From Acanthaster planci (taxonomy: Eukaryota; Echinodermata; Asteroidea; Valvatida; Acanthasteridae), in assembly GCF_001949145.1 (NCBI RefSeq), contig NW_019091526.1, positions 441,444 to 505,443 of the forward strand: 64,000 nt of DNA, given 5' to 3'. Position 1 is the stretch's first letter. Each line of letters begins with the position of its first letter. Under the pieces are notes generated by a model. That model had not been told where the DNA came from and did not search any database. It saw nothing but the letters and a program-made list of their open reading frames with translations. Below are positions 1-11,880 of the stretch, in pieces. The translations under genes were made by a program, and so were the position numbers.

Positions 1-289
1 AGCTCTCGGACAAGCACTGAGCATACAGTGCTTATTAATATACGTTGGGTAAGGGCAAAACCTGTTATATAAAATTACACAGGGAATCAACCAAGCATGG
101 ATGAATGCAAGAGGACAAAAGGAAAGGTCAAGGAAGCTGCAGGCTGGATAAAGGGGCAAGGGGCGAAGGGACTGCGTGAAAGGCATGGTTGAACAACAAA
201 GGAATGTAAGGAGGGAAGAGATCAAAGAAAAAATACAACGGATGGAACTGGATCCCAACTGGGAGGGGGTTATAATCTGCAGACAAAAG

Positions 290-1160
290 AGAGGGAAAGA
301 AAGGAGTGTTAATTAGTAGTTTCCCACTTGGATGTTCAGGCCATGGGGTTGGCGTCTGACCCAAAGCTTTTCCCTGTTGAAGCGAACAGCATCTTTACAG
401 AAGCATACGAGTCTATGCTCTGTAAGATCATGTCTGACATAGAATGGTTAGGAAGGTCAGTGGCCTGCAGGGGTATCTAGTCGTTTGGTGTTGACCGTAG
501 CTCTGTGGCCATAGAAACGCTTTTGAGAGTGTTCTAAGTCTCTCCAACATACAGAACACTGCATCCTGCAAGAGATAAGATATATGACATTAGAAGAGCT
601 ACAAGTGATGGTGCCTTTAGTTCTGTGGGTGGTACCGGAGGAGTGTCCAGAGAATGTATCTGATTCCAGGACATGGTTCTGGCAAACAACACATCTGTTA
701 GAATCACACTTGAACGTGCCTTGGTTTGTGGGGGAAGGGTATCCAAAGGGGGCACCTCTACCCGAACGATAAGCTCCCGTAGGTTGCGGGGACGCCTACC
801 TGTAAGCTACAAGCGGGGTGTCTGGGATGGCACAGGCTAGGCGGTCTGAAGTGTGGAGGATGTGATGATTGTCGTTGATTATTTTGAGGGGAGGAAGACG
901 AGGATGGAAAGTGGTAACCAAGGGAACTCTGGGGTTTGTTTCTTCACGGGGGTCTTCTCCTTGAATGCAAGACTTCTAGGGACGGAGCGGGCCTTATTGA
1001 TAGACCGTTGAACCTGGTGATACATGTAGCTGTGCCCCCTTGCAATCAAATGCCTGTTCAGTTCCTGTGTATGGCGGGAGAAATCTGAATCTTTAGAACA
1101 CTGCGTCTAGGCCTGAGTGCTTGGCTGTATGCAATACCAGTCGTGCAGTGTCTAGGGTGA
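290..1160 (-). pseudogene. Decayed Penelope-like retroelement (RT end plus GIY-YIG endonuclease)
   Basis: Read on the minus strand in shifting frames, this stretch gives the end of a Penelope-like element (PLE) polyprotein. From 5' to 3' there is a segment containing RHTQELNRHLIARGH, then a segment with VPLVTTFHP...LPPL and ILHTSDR...PPLVAYR-like wording typical of the region after the reverse transcriptase (about 800-1050). A GIY-YIG-type module follows: SNVIYLISC (about 550-590), LYVGET (about 540-555) and FYGHRATVNTKRLDTPAG (about 470-530), then LPNHSMSDMILQ and a tail with EKLW and HGLNIQ. Several frameshifts and stops break it, so it cannot make a product. The reverse transcriptase palm itself was not found, so the 5' limit is uncertain. 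The family call rests on the combination and order of motifs. Confidence 0.78.
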
Positions 1161-1235
1161 CAGCTGGATGAGTGAAGATACTGATGGCTATCTGTGGGCT
1201 TGGAATGCAGGTCAGTAGTCACGAGGTTGTTCTCC

Positions 1236-1330
1236 TTCCAAAGCGCGCAGGTCTAGACCAAAACCCAGGCCAGGTTCGCGCCGCCGGATCCCCTCCGCCG
1301 CCGGCGATGGTGCCGTCGACTAGTACACTA
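1236..1330. other. GC-rich patch crowded with six-base palindromes
   Basis: A roughly 90-base GC-rich island in AT-rich surroundings contains GCGCGC, TCTAGA, GGATCC, GCCGGC and the overlapping pair GTCGACTAGT. The density of restriction-type palindromes resembles a cloning linker, but no vector sequence is recognised on either side. It could equally be natural GC-rich sequence upstream of the PLE relic. Confidence 0.3.
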
Positions 1331-1399
1331 TGGAAACCAAACTGTCTGGTACACTATAACTTACATGTATAAGAACGGTCATCTTCTCATTCAAAAGTG

Positions 1400-4300
1400 T
1401 GTACAAATTCCTTGGGATTGTAACAGTACATGCATGTGCATTATTGATTTAAGTGATTTTAGGCAAGTATTGTTTTTATGTGTTTATGGTTGTGATTGTG
1501 TGTGTATTTTAGACTTAAGTGATTTTATCTGAGACCAAACTTACAAATTTCTGTGACTGTTCTTCTCTTTACGATCATTGGCTGAATAAATCAATTTCTA
1601 TTTAAACTGAATACATAATATAACATAATTGGGTTTTATTGTCTTGCTTATTATTCAATAGGGCTCAAAATGAGTACATCTACATAGTACCAAACTTACA
1701 AAAAATCTGCCGACACATAAATATCAAACTGTATATAAACATCCCATCAAATACACATATTACAGAAACAAGCTCATATTACAAAAAATATGCTTTGCAG
1801 TACAAGGAGAACTTCAATACAATTGCAGTGTACAGTTACGTGTGTGTGTACTGCTAATGTCCATCATTAATAGGTGCCAAGCAAAGTCTGCCTCGAGCAC
1901 GGAAATTCATCACATTTGTTTTGACTATCCGAAGTACAGAAATGCTGCAGTGTTTGACTTCTTCGGTCAGGTTAGATGGTTTGAGTGTTGCAGCTGTGAT
2001 TTTCTGGTCGGGCCAACTCAGTTAAGCCGTCTTGATCACGCTTATAAAATCCAAAATAAACTCAAAAAACGAAATAGTGTGGACACATGGAGCATTATTA
2101 CTGCCGTGTCCAACTGCCCAAGATGCATGATTTTTTGCCCCTGTAACCGAGATACACAGCAACATTTTTGAGTTCTCAAAATAGTTTTCCCAAAAGCATA
2201 CAAGCAACAGGGTAAGTTGAGGCACAGGAAGTGGATAAATTGATGGACAGTTTATCTCATTCAGCTTTTTTCAGGTTGATTAGATTTCGGGTGGGTTGTT
2301 TAATTTTTGTGAGGTGACTTCGGATAGTTCGGATCTACATGTATTTTGATGGATCTCAATTTATGTCATCAGTGTGTCAGGTAAGTTTAGCCTGTTCAAC
2401 CTGACCTGATGCACATGAACGTACAGTACTGACAAATATGCAACATGTATGACATCCCACATTCCTTGATGAGTTGTATAATTACAGGTACATGTACCTT
2501 GCATTATTGCAAATATAGTTGCTAACCTGCTTCCCACAACGGCCACTTTACAATGTTGGCAGTGAATGCACATACCATATGTGGTAATGCAGACCAGAGT
2601 TGCTTTGATGCAATTGTTTTGAATACCATAAGTCTGAACAAACTATGATTACAAATAAGCATATATGATTATGTAGAAGTCTTGTCCCCTCTGCTAAATC
2701 CAAATATTTACCAGAATTTTAATGAGACTTGACCAAAAAAAAGAATACAAACCCTGATCACATGTTGACAGTGCAAGGATTGTAATAAGAGTTTAAAATT
2801 TTGATAAATTGGAACTTTGAAAAATACTTTTAAAATATTTAAAGCTTAGAACTAGTTATTTACAACACAAAACATTTCTGACACTTGGCAGAGAAGTTCT
2901 GTCAAAATATGGATTCTCACAATTTTTCAGGAATACATGTAAGAAATACATGCAGGTCTCAGCAATTTTGTGAGCTATCTAGTCAACCATGTAAAATACA
3001 TGTACCCTTAACATAAGAGACAATGATAATTGATCACACCATTCGTGAGTACGACATGTATGCAGATTACATGTTGAAGTTCTTTTCACACTACTGAAAG
3101 AGAAAATAAAAACTCCCTAGAACAATCAACCCAAATTGTGTACATTGAGATATTTGACTGAATTAGCATTTAACAAGATATAAGCAAGGCACTAATTTAA
3201 AAATCAGATCTTACCCTGAAAACCGGGGGAGAGGGTTGAAATCCACCCCTTTCTTTTATATTGTCTGTGGTTTTACTGCGACAGATTTTTTGTGGTCTCC
3301 AAAAGAAACAACAGTTTTGCTGCTGGCAAATGTTAAATTTAACACATTATTCGAAAAAAAGCATTTCAATTTTCATGCACATGTACTATCCTCAAACATA
3401 CTGTTATGTGTATTTTCAAGTGGGCGGAAAATGTGAACCTCATCACTGACTGCCCTTATACAACTCAGTGCTCATGTAGAGGCCATCACGTGATTGTGAC
3501 TACTAAACTACCACAAAAATGGGTCCAGCCTACAATGTATATTCCCCATAAATGTACTCAACTGATGTCCTAACAGGGCAGAACCGATTTCCCCTCGAGA
3601 AAGTACAGTATTAACAAACTAAAGTTCTTACTCTTTCAAGGTGGAACCGCGTCTTTCCAGGTTAAACTAAATAGAGTTGTGGGCTGGGTGTGTTGAATGC
3701 TTTTTCTCCAAACTCTTTGAAATGTAAGCCCCAAATTTTACAAAAGATTTATCACTCATCATGTTAATAGCACATGCTGCCCATCACACACCAATGAAGT
3801 GGAATACACTGTGGGTAAATCTGGAGGGAGATGATTGAAAACAGACGATGGAAACTTAGCTCTTGTGAAAATACGCTACCTCCCTCTTGTTCAGTACTCT
3901 GGCCGGCATAAATTAACCATTCTTAAATGTCCCTCTTCAATTTTATCCCCTTCCCCTACTGAGAATAAGTTCCTCAAAACTGGATTATTTTCCTGCCCCC
4001 TAAAACTTTTAAGCCTTTAACAAGGTTTAGGTTTCTCATCCAAACCTGCGTAGAATAAAAACTATACTTCTTCAATCCCTGTTTACAAACAACGGCACCA
4101 TAAATGCAGTTTGAACACATCCAAGTGACAAAATTCACTTGAAATAAACAGTTAACTTCACCTCCCATGTAAGATCTGTTACTTATGTGGTTTCCATCAT
4201 TCTTTCTTTCAACTTTGCATCTCCTCCAATACATGTAAACTTCCTACTGTTGGCCAAGAGCGGGCAGTTCCATTGCTTCTGGTTTCAAGCAATGGCAGCT

Positions 4301-4900
4301 GCTTGTCAACTGTAAGTCATCATGGCCTCTAAGGCATCCAAATTACTTGGCAACAACCGAAAAGTGTGATGCCCGTTCCCCAATCTGGGTAGTCCAAACT
4401 ACGTAGATATCTTAGACATCAGTTGCCTAAGCTTGTCTTCACAAAGCTTTAGTTGTGACCGCCTGATGCCCAGGGGAGTAGGAACGGGGCAGGATTAGCT
4501 TAGTAGGTGGTGGCTGTGCAGCGTAAGCAGAGGAACGTCAATGCAGGGGAGCCATTGGCTAGTACATGCAGTCACTTGTCACAGATGCGCGAGGTACTCC
4601 ATGCTCAACCAGTTTTTGCAGACATACACTCAGATGTAGGGTCTGATATTAGCCAGCACAAAGTTGGCACTACGATGTCCGATGCTGGGTCATCACATTC
4701 CAGCATCAAGATGTGCACAAATAGGCACTGTTTTCCCAAGTGTCAATCTACGGTGAACGTACATGTCTACTGTGCAGGCACATACCTGACACCACACGTA
4801 CAATTTCAGAAAGGGTGGCGATGCTGAATGTCTTTAAAATCAAGTATAAATTGAAGTCCGGTCTCCAGATGAATTGTTATTTGGTCTGTATTCCTGCCTC
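1400..4900. other. No recognisable gene
   Basis: This is AT-rich sequence downstream of the glucosidase-II-beta-like gene. Short open frames occur on both strands, but none resembles a known domain or is bounded by convincing splice sites. The right part (about 4.3-4.98 kb) is probably 3' untranslated sequence of the minus-strand gene; no clear AATAAA was placed. Confidence 0.5.
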
Positions 4901-4986
4901 ACTCTGCTGCAATAGTTCGGAGTAGGTGAGCCACCTTTTGCAACTTCTCGAAGCCTGAGATTATTTCTGCAGCTATCGTCCCAATC

Positions 4987-5085
4987 TCAGCATGCAGCTG
5001 GAGTCAAGAACCTTAAGGAATAAATGCATTTCTCAGTTTCCCTAACACTGACGACTTCGTCTCTCAGTCCACACACAAAATGAAG
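4987..5085 (-). CDS. GII-beta-like terminal coding exon
   Basis: Encodes residues 289-320, the end of the MRH domain with the E-x3-C-x-Y and TPAAC signature, then TGA. It is preceded by a CCCTTCAG acceptor. It is too short to stand out as an open frame by length. Confidence 0.9.
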   Translation of the reverse strand, partial: LHFVCGLRDEVVSVRETEKCIYSLRFLTPAAC

Positions 5086-8000
5086 CTGAAGGGATAATGA
5101 ACAAATGAGGGAAAAAAAATATTTGTGAATTTTCGGTTTACAATTCCAAGTGAATCAGAAGGCAGAAGACTGAAGGCAGATTTTTGGTCAAAAGAAGGGA
5201 AAAAAGAGAGGATATTTAGCATTGCATAATACAAGTACTTAATATCTTTATCAATATCATAACCACTCTTAGTAGTAATCAAGGATTGAAGAAAGATTTC
5301 AAGGATATAAAAGCATGCAATTTTTGATTCTGAAAGTAAACAAGTAATCTATATATACATTCGGTACAGCCTTTTAATTTGATGTCACAAAATATTTGCA
5401 GGAGAATTTGTATGATTTGATATGTGTTAAACTTTCGCAAATTTACAGCATGATTATTCGATCTGATGTCACAATTTTTTGCGCTCATGTTTCTTTTGTC
5501 CTGAGCATAAACCAGCCTTTACCCCGGCAGCAATGATGGGGCTTAGCACTCACATATGTCTTTCTTTTGGTATCGTTAGGACAACTCCTCTTGTCGCCGT
5601 CCTGCATGACCAGGATGTCATTCCCATCAGCTTTGGCTTCCTCGCTCCAGACCGGCTGCTTGCCAATGAAGAATGAGTGGTCGCCCTTCTCCTGGACAAT
5701 GTGCCTGAATGGGCACACGGTGTAGTGGGCGTGATCCTCAAAATGGTTATAACATGTCCGGCTTAATAGGTGGTATTCCCCATTCTCACCATAGATCTGC
5801 ATTGGCCGTAATGATAATTTTTTGGTCTGCTATGATCAGAATTCTTTACAAGTTTTCACAGGTATTTTACAAAGGACTACAGGAATGTCTCTGTTGCAGT
5901 TCATATATGTATACTGATCTGAGGAGACGCAATTACTACGCCGGCACCAGACTCAATTGCACATTCTTAAACTTGAGCACACTTACAGTTTGCCAAATAA
6001 CAAAACCCTACAGGTCAAAAGTCACGTAAAGCTTGCATAGCAACTGTGAGTGACCATGGTGCCAGTGCAATAATGGCTTCTATTAATTCACGCCGCTGGA
6101 TCAGTCTATAGGAACAGCTAGCTTTAGACTTTCATTAAAAATACGGTACTTGTCACTACTTTAGGAGACAAGTGTTTACTTGGGAGTACTTGTGAAGCCT
6201 TCAACTACAGTTCAAGCTACAATTTTTTTATTTTTCTAAGGTCTGGAGGGCACCATCAAGGGTGCAATTGATTTTCAGGGAGGTAAAAAACACATGCCCT
6301 AAATGATGGTAGTCAACCACTGATGTAATCAAAAACAAATTGGTCGAGCGGAACATGCGTGACCAATTTCAGTGAGAGTGTGTTGTCTCAGCATGTGCAC
6401 CTGGCGCCCAGTTGGAAGGGTTCCCTCCAGTCTCTCTTATCTTTGTCTCTCTTATCTTTGGGGGAAGGGGTGCCACTGCTTCTACACAGTGTAGGCAGAA
6501 GCCCCGAGACACTGGCCCGAGAGAGGCTTCTGCTGACAGAGACAGAAGGCAACTTACATCCCTTTTGTGGTCCTTGCCAGCCAGGAGGTACTGCCGCTTC
6601 AAGCGTGCACCCAGCCGCTTCAGACCCTCCTCTTCAACGATCCGATCGGAGATCCCAGGGCAGGCGTTGCTGCATGGAGCATGCCTCACATGCTTGCTCT
6701 CAGGAAGATCTGCCGACAAAGTGGAACAGCTAATCTTAGTCAATGCAAAACCAAGTCCTATGGTGATGAACTTCCGAAATTAGAACAGGTAACTCTACTT
6801 GTGTCCTAATGGAGCCTTGTTTTTACTTTATTGAAGCCATGGTGATCCAGATCTCAATGACCTGATGACAAATTTCAATTTTCAGCGTCGGGAGGTCTGA
6901 TCAAAAGATCACAATGGCTCACACCTTGTGACTACACAGTTTCCTAGCAACCAGAGTTTAATAGCAACCACATGCCACACTACATGTAGGTAAACTTGAC
7001 AACACCGCTCAATTCCAAAAGAGTTAACGTTAAAATCATCAGCAATGTGAATTTCAATATTACATTGTGTAGGTTTTGCTTATCAATGGCATCACGCTAC
7101 TGGCCATGCCGGCAAGGCAATTTCAACACCTTCCAGCAGCTTGTGAGACAAAAACATCCATGGCTCTTAATAATATCTGAATCAACTGGCTGTAGCATGT
7201 ATTAGCACAAATGTCTATGGGAAGTGCATCCACAGACAAGTGTAATATGGTACCTGTAACTTTCGGATGCAGCCCAACTGTTGTTACTTTAAAGCCCAAG
7301 TGTTTATTACTTTAAAAAATCTTTTGCTGGAGCAACGTTGCGTTTTAATCTTCAAGATCGAAGCAAACTGTGGTGGAAAAAGTAGGCCTACCTATCCTTT
7401 GTCACATTTTACAAAAATTTGTTCAGAACTGAAAGAAAAAACCTAAACAATGCAGTCCTTTGTTCGATACTAAGTCTCCCTTTACCATAAAATACTCCAA
7501 ATGCAAGTAACTGTTGAAGCATTTGAAAATTCCCATGATGGCAGCAATGGGCTGTGTAAGACTGACACCAATTTTAGCGGACAGGTTTCTCTAGCAGTGC
7601 AAATTTCAAACTCTGTAACTACATATACGTGTATAGAAGGGGTAGTTGACTGGTTCAAATGTGATACAACATCAGCCAATACAATCAATGACTTTTATAA
7701 AAATTTTCCACTGGGTTATGCAACTTTACGTTAATACTAGACTTTGCGGCCTTCTACAAATTTGTGCGACTGAACATTACCTTTGACTTTCTGTAAGCTG
7801 ACTGTTTGGTTCCATTCTTCGCTTCCATCGCAGCAATCGCACATCCCATCATTCACTTTCCCGGATGGGATGAACCGCTTCTCATGAAGGCAGTAAAATC
7901 TGTGTCCACGAGCAGCAATAATGAGAAAAAAGTATGGAATAAAACTCCATAAGGCATGTTAGGGTTTAATGCCCTCATGATGACGTTCGCACAAGGAATA

Positions 8001-10659
8001 AGCCACTGGATTCCCTTTGCAGTGTGCATACATTGTATACCACTGGATTTTCTGAACAGTGAATGATTTCGGAGGGTTTACGTGGAGGGAAGATCCTCCA
8101 TAGTAATAATGCCCGCATGAAGACACACTTGGTTGAGCAAATACATGAATGCAAGTGGTATTACCACTATTTGTTCACNTCTTAGGGTATAGAGGACCCA
8201 TCAGACCTCCAACCAGCATATAAGCCCCACTCCCTGTCTGCATCTCTTCAGTCTCCTGACGACGGACAGAGCACACAGTCCGAAACGTTGAGCCTCTCCG
8301 GTTCTTATCAGAACCACACAGACTCAAAAAAGAGATATTACATGGTGTTTACCGCAAGCTTTCCATCTTAGTTTTGAGAGTCTTTCTTATGTGCGGTTGA
8401 CGCTGGGTCTGTTTGCTTCATGGGGATCTGGGTCTCAATTGGTGATCTCATCCCATGCACTCCATCCATTAGGCAGGTTCTGATGTCAGTGAACCAACGT
8501 GGGATCACTGATTGCAATCCGGATCTGTGCAGGTCAAACTGACCCAAAACGAAGCCACACAATCTTTTGAATGGTGCAATGTTCTCATCTCCACAAAAGA
8601 GCCTCCCATTAACTCTCAAAGAGCCGGGGGGGGGGGGGGAGAATGCACCCATTTTGATTTTTTCTTAAAGCATCTATAAGATTATTTTCTGCATGCTAAT
8701 ACTTTATGACAATTTTTTCTAATGCTTTAGTTTCATTTTGACCCCATACTTATGAAAATTGGATATGGCGTTCTCTCTCAGCGACAAATTTTAGAAGGGA
8801 GGGTGAAGCGTGATGTGAAATTTACCATAACTTTGTACACAGCAGTACACCGTACCTAGGACAAAGTGATATCCTATCATGAATAATTAATGAGTCATAA
8901 TTATGCAAAGACTTAATTTACATGAAATTTCACACAGATGATAAGTGTGGATGCCTCTATGACACTGCCAAATTTCACTGAAGTACATCATCGTTTGGCC
9001 GAGATCTGGGGGGGGAGGAATCCCTCCCTCCCCGCTGTGAAAAGGCCAAAAAAGCCCGGTTGGGGGTTAACTGATGCAAAGATATTTTATACCCTGATAC
9101 CCCAAGATACCAGAACATATCTTCCTCATCCTGAGAAAGTTTATCATGTTCAGGGTTTAATTCATAATTCTATGAACTTTTAGGAATGAAAATAACTCCG
9201 GGCATTTTGAATGTAAAACTCATTCAAAATGCGCTGAGCAGTTTTGAAACCAGTGGACAGTATGTTTACAGTGCTTACACTGAGGGAACAAAAGCCTAAG
9301 ATTATTATAATCACACATTAATCACCTTTTCAAATTACTTAGAGATCTCGTTTTCACATGTACATGTATGTTGATCTACGCAAATATGGGTTCGAAGTCA
9401 TTTCATAGGAAATAACTGATCAACATGGCCACTGTTATCATTGCTGCACATCCTTGTGTGAGGCCGTACTTGCTCCAGGTATGACCCCTGACTCCTGGAA
9501 AATGAAAGCTGCCAGTATTCAGACTAACGGGGGTACAGTAGATTCCTTTTATAGTGCTCCCTGATATAACGCTCTTACCAATGTAACACTCTATTTTCAT
9601 TTTCCCACTGGCACGCCCATTCTCAACGTTTTTCGGAATATAATGTCCCAATTTTCGGCCCTGAGAACCATATAAAGCATGTGAAAGGATTCCGATTACA
9701 GTACTCTTTACCCTGGAAAGTAAGATTCTTTCACAATCAACGCATATGAAACCGCATCGCATGGTCGCCGCGATTGGCCATCCTGTGGGAAACCAGTAGT
9801 ATAGCGATCACACAGACTGCAGACACGCACTGGGCTGTCCAGGTAGTGTGATCATGAGCATGAGCTCACCACTGTGAGCCGTGCCTGAGTGGGGCGGTTA
9901 TTACAACCGAACTTCATTTACTTTGTTGTGGCGACATTGTTGTAATTATTTTCCCACTTTTTATTTATTTGTTTGGCACACAAATAATCAACACTGAGAT
10001 ACTAATTGTAGTATTTTGTCACTTAAGGTTTCTTTCTACCGGTAAATAAAATCAGCCGCTTAAATTGTACATGTATGTGTATCTATGTGTAGCAAATCTC
10101 GTCTTTCGCCGATTGTTTTCGGCGTGTAACGGCTGGTCGGTTTTCACATCTATACATGTACACAGAAGTACTTATGCTCATGGGCAGTGAACATGTTGCA
10201 TGTCCATCCAGTCCGTTATAGCGCTGTGCGGTTGTAATGCTCAACTCTGTTAGGTCCCCTTAAGAGCGCTATAACAGGAATCTACTGTACATGTACGAGT
10301 ATAATATACCTTCCATTGGGACAGGCATCAGTTCCTGGTTCATCTGACCCATCGCCCGGACAGTCACAGTAATCATCATTCACCTTGGACAATGGTATTT
10401 TGCCGGAGAAGTCCAGGCAGAAGACGCGGCCGAACACGTCCGGCTGGTAGAGGGGTAGGTCGCTGGGCCGGACCCCGATGATAATCGGCCGGGCCTGAGC
10501 GTGGGGTTTGTTCCGCTGGTACCACGACTGCTCCTTCTGGCTGGCACCCGAGCTGAGGATGTGCAGGCCCATGAACTGGAAGAAAAAGCAGACGCAGGCA
10601 AGGGCCAGAATGCAGAACAGCCACGTCTTGCGCCGCCGCACCAACCGCGGGATCAACAT
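4987..10659 (-). CDS. Membrane-anchored glucosidase II beta-subunit-like protein (5 exons)
   Basis: Joining 10659-10310, 7899-7781, 6709-6558, 5796-5554 and 5085-4987 on the minus strand gives an intact 320-residue protein; every junction has GT-AG ends and matching phase. Residues 1-12 are basic (RRRK) and about 13-36 are hydrophobic, which predicts a type II signal-anchor with a lumenal body. Two LDLa-like modules follow, with the calcium-binding patterns CPGDGSDE (about 100-107) and CDCCDGSDEW (about 137-146). A short charged linker comes next, then an MRH domain at about 208-320 ending TPAAC. Candidate sugar-binding residues of the MRH Q-R-E-Y set are Gln272, Arg285, Glu304 and Tyr310. 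True glucosidase II beta (PRKCSH) is about 500 residues with a cleaved signal peptide, a long acidic stretch and a C-terminal retention signal. This protein lacks the acidic stretch and ends in cysteine, so it is a paralogue-type family member. ER or Golgi N-glycan binding is inferred. An in-frame stop lies just upstream of the first exon frame, so ATG 10659 is the chosen start. Confidence 0.92.
5554..5796 (-). CDS. GII-beta-like coding exon 4 (MRH domain)
   Basis: Encodes residues 208-288, the first two thirds of the MRH domain: GENGEYHLLSRTCYNHFE, YTVCPF, then NDILVMQDGDKRSC. It has a GTGAGT donor. The acceptor has a weak pyrimidine tract but gives the phase required by exon 3. Confidence 0.88.
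6558..6709 (-). CDS. GII-beta-like coding exon 3
   Basis: Encodes residues 157-207, a Cys-containing segment (HAPCSNACPG) followed by a short Lys/Arg/Glu-rich helix. This is the position where true glucosidase II beta has a much longer charged coil. It has a GTAAGT donor and ends in phase 0. Confidence 0.88.
7781..7899 (-). CDS. GII-beta-like coding exon 2
   Basis: Completes Arg117 and encodes residues 118-156, the second LDLa-like module with FYCLHEKRFIPSGKVNDG and CDCCDGSDEW. It is bounded by an AG acceptor and a GTAATG donor (phase 1). Confidence 0.92.
8175..8360 (+). repeat. Hairpin-bearing retroelement end fragment (PLE-type)
   Basis: Contains CTGACGACGGAC, a ten-base loop and GTCCGAAACG, i.e. 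a stem CGGAC/GTCCG next to a GAAAC box. A second short hairpin (GGTTC...GAACC) follows. Such CTGANGA...GAAAC hairpins are common in terminal regions of Penelope-like elements of marine animals. It lies in intron 1 of the GII-beta-like gene and has no coding sequence. Confidence 0.4.
9536..10287. mobile_element. Non-autonomous pogo/Tc1-mariner-like element with TA target sites
   Basis: The left end CAGTAGATTCCTTTTATAGT and the right end read in reverse, CAGTAGATTCCTGTTATAGC, are near-perfect terminal inverted repeats. Each is flanked by TA (9534-9535 and 10288-10289), as expected for a Tc1/mariner-superfamily insertion. The 752-bp body has no transposase. It sits in intron 1 of the GII-beta-like gene, about 20 bases from the exon 1 donor. 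Confidence 0.8.
10310..10659 (-). CDS. GII-beta-like coding exon 1
   Basis: Encodes residues 1-116 plus two bases of codon 117: the basic N-terminus, signal-anchor, a Pro-rich spacer and the first LDLa-like module. It ends at a GTATAT donor. The frame stays open upstream to a TGA, but the only AUG is at 10659. Confidence 0.88.
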
Positions 10660-11573
10660 GTCTTCTTTCAAAACTTTTTTTGTTCCTCGGCCAAGCCTCA
10701 AAATCTTCACTTCACCGTCTCAGCCCACCTGGTAGATATTCAACAATTATTGATTTAGCATTCAATAAAACATTTCATTACACGTATCACTGTCTCCCTT
10801 GGTCACTAAAATCCACGCACAGGCTTCATGTCCTGTTCAAACAGTGAGTACGATTTGTGCAATTTCTTTTTCACATAAAGTATCTGAAAATCACAACTCA
10901 ATTTGGGAAAAGTAATATTTTCACTTTCACTCAGTTGTGAAAGTGACATTTAAATGAGGTTCGTGAATCAATGTCTCATACATGTATGGCCATTTTCAGG
11001 CAGTTGTCTTGTTTGATGTCTCGAAGAAAACTTTATAGCATTCCATCTATTTCAATGGAAAAAATACATGTAAGAAGTAAAAAAAGACTGGGAGTGAAAT
11101 ATACATGTACGAATGACAGGTTGGTGTCCCTGTGCATAAACCTACATGTACATATGTACATGTATAAGACTTGTCCGAAAAAGTGTTTTCTCAGTTAAGT
11201 ACTTCAGAATTTTCTTTGCTAAATATAATTTTTAGGACATGTTATCACTTTCTGATGGCTGTTATGTGTATGTATAATATTTAACCTGAACCTTCCCCAA
11301 CCACACAGAATTAAACAGTAGTAAAGTGTTTAATTCTGTGGGGATAGGTCTGGTAAGCCCATAACAGCTGGCTTTTGCATTGGGTTTGGCATACCTCAGA
11401 AAAACAAAGTCCAACAGCCTCTATGCACAAACACCCAAACTTTGTGTGAATGGGGAAGGTTAGGGCCAGCAACCCTTGGGAGGTTAAGGTTAAAGAGATC
11501 ATTAGTGTTGTCCGTATATGAAACTCTTTCCGAAGACTGTACATGTAATACAAAATTCAGTTACAGATTTTAT

Positions 11574-11695
11574 GTAACGTCCATGACGGTATAGTCGCAA
11601 GGTCCCTTATCTCACCACTTACTGTGAGAACCAATCAGACTTGACAATAGGTGGCAAAATTAGGAACTTGCTGACTATACCATTATGGATGTTAA
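11574..11695. mobile_element. Short foldback/MITE-like element
   Basis: The left end (GTAACGTCCATGACGGTATA, then GTCGCAAG) and the reverse complement of the right end (GTTAACATCCATAATGGTATAG...) form imperfect inverted repeats of about 28 bases. They enclose about 65 bases. There is no coding capacity. Confidence 0.55.
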
Positions 11696-11880
11696 CTCAA
11701 ACTACACACAAACTTGAAGAGCACTGATGAATTAAGCTGGGCTTGGAATTAAACAAGTATAACCAGCGGGCGAGTGGGCCGGGATGATCTGATCAGGGGA
11801 CAAGTCAACCAGGGAGTGTTAAGGCCTAACATTAACATGATTAACATCCTAACGTCAGGCCCTGCTGCTAGTCACACAAA

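Noticed and set aside
8368-8652. 94-codon minus-strand frame as an extra exon of the GII-beta-like gene
   Set aside because: Exons 1 and 2 already join in phase into a family-typical sequence; the frame has no recognised domain and begins in a G-run.
10660-10710. Upstream extension of the GII-beta-like start
   Set aside because: The frame is open here but begins at GTG, with a TGA further upstream; no AUG, so the start was set at 10659.
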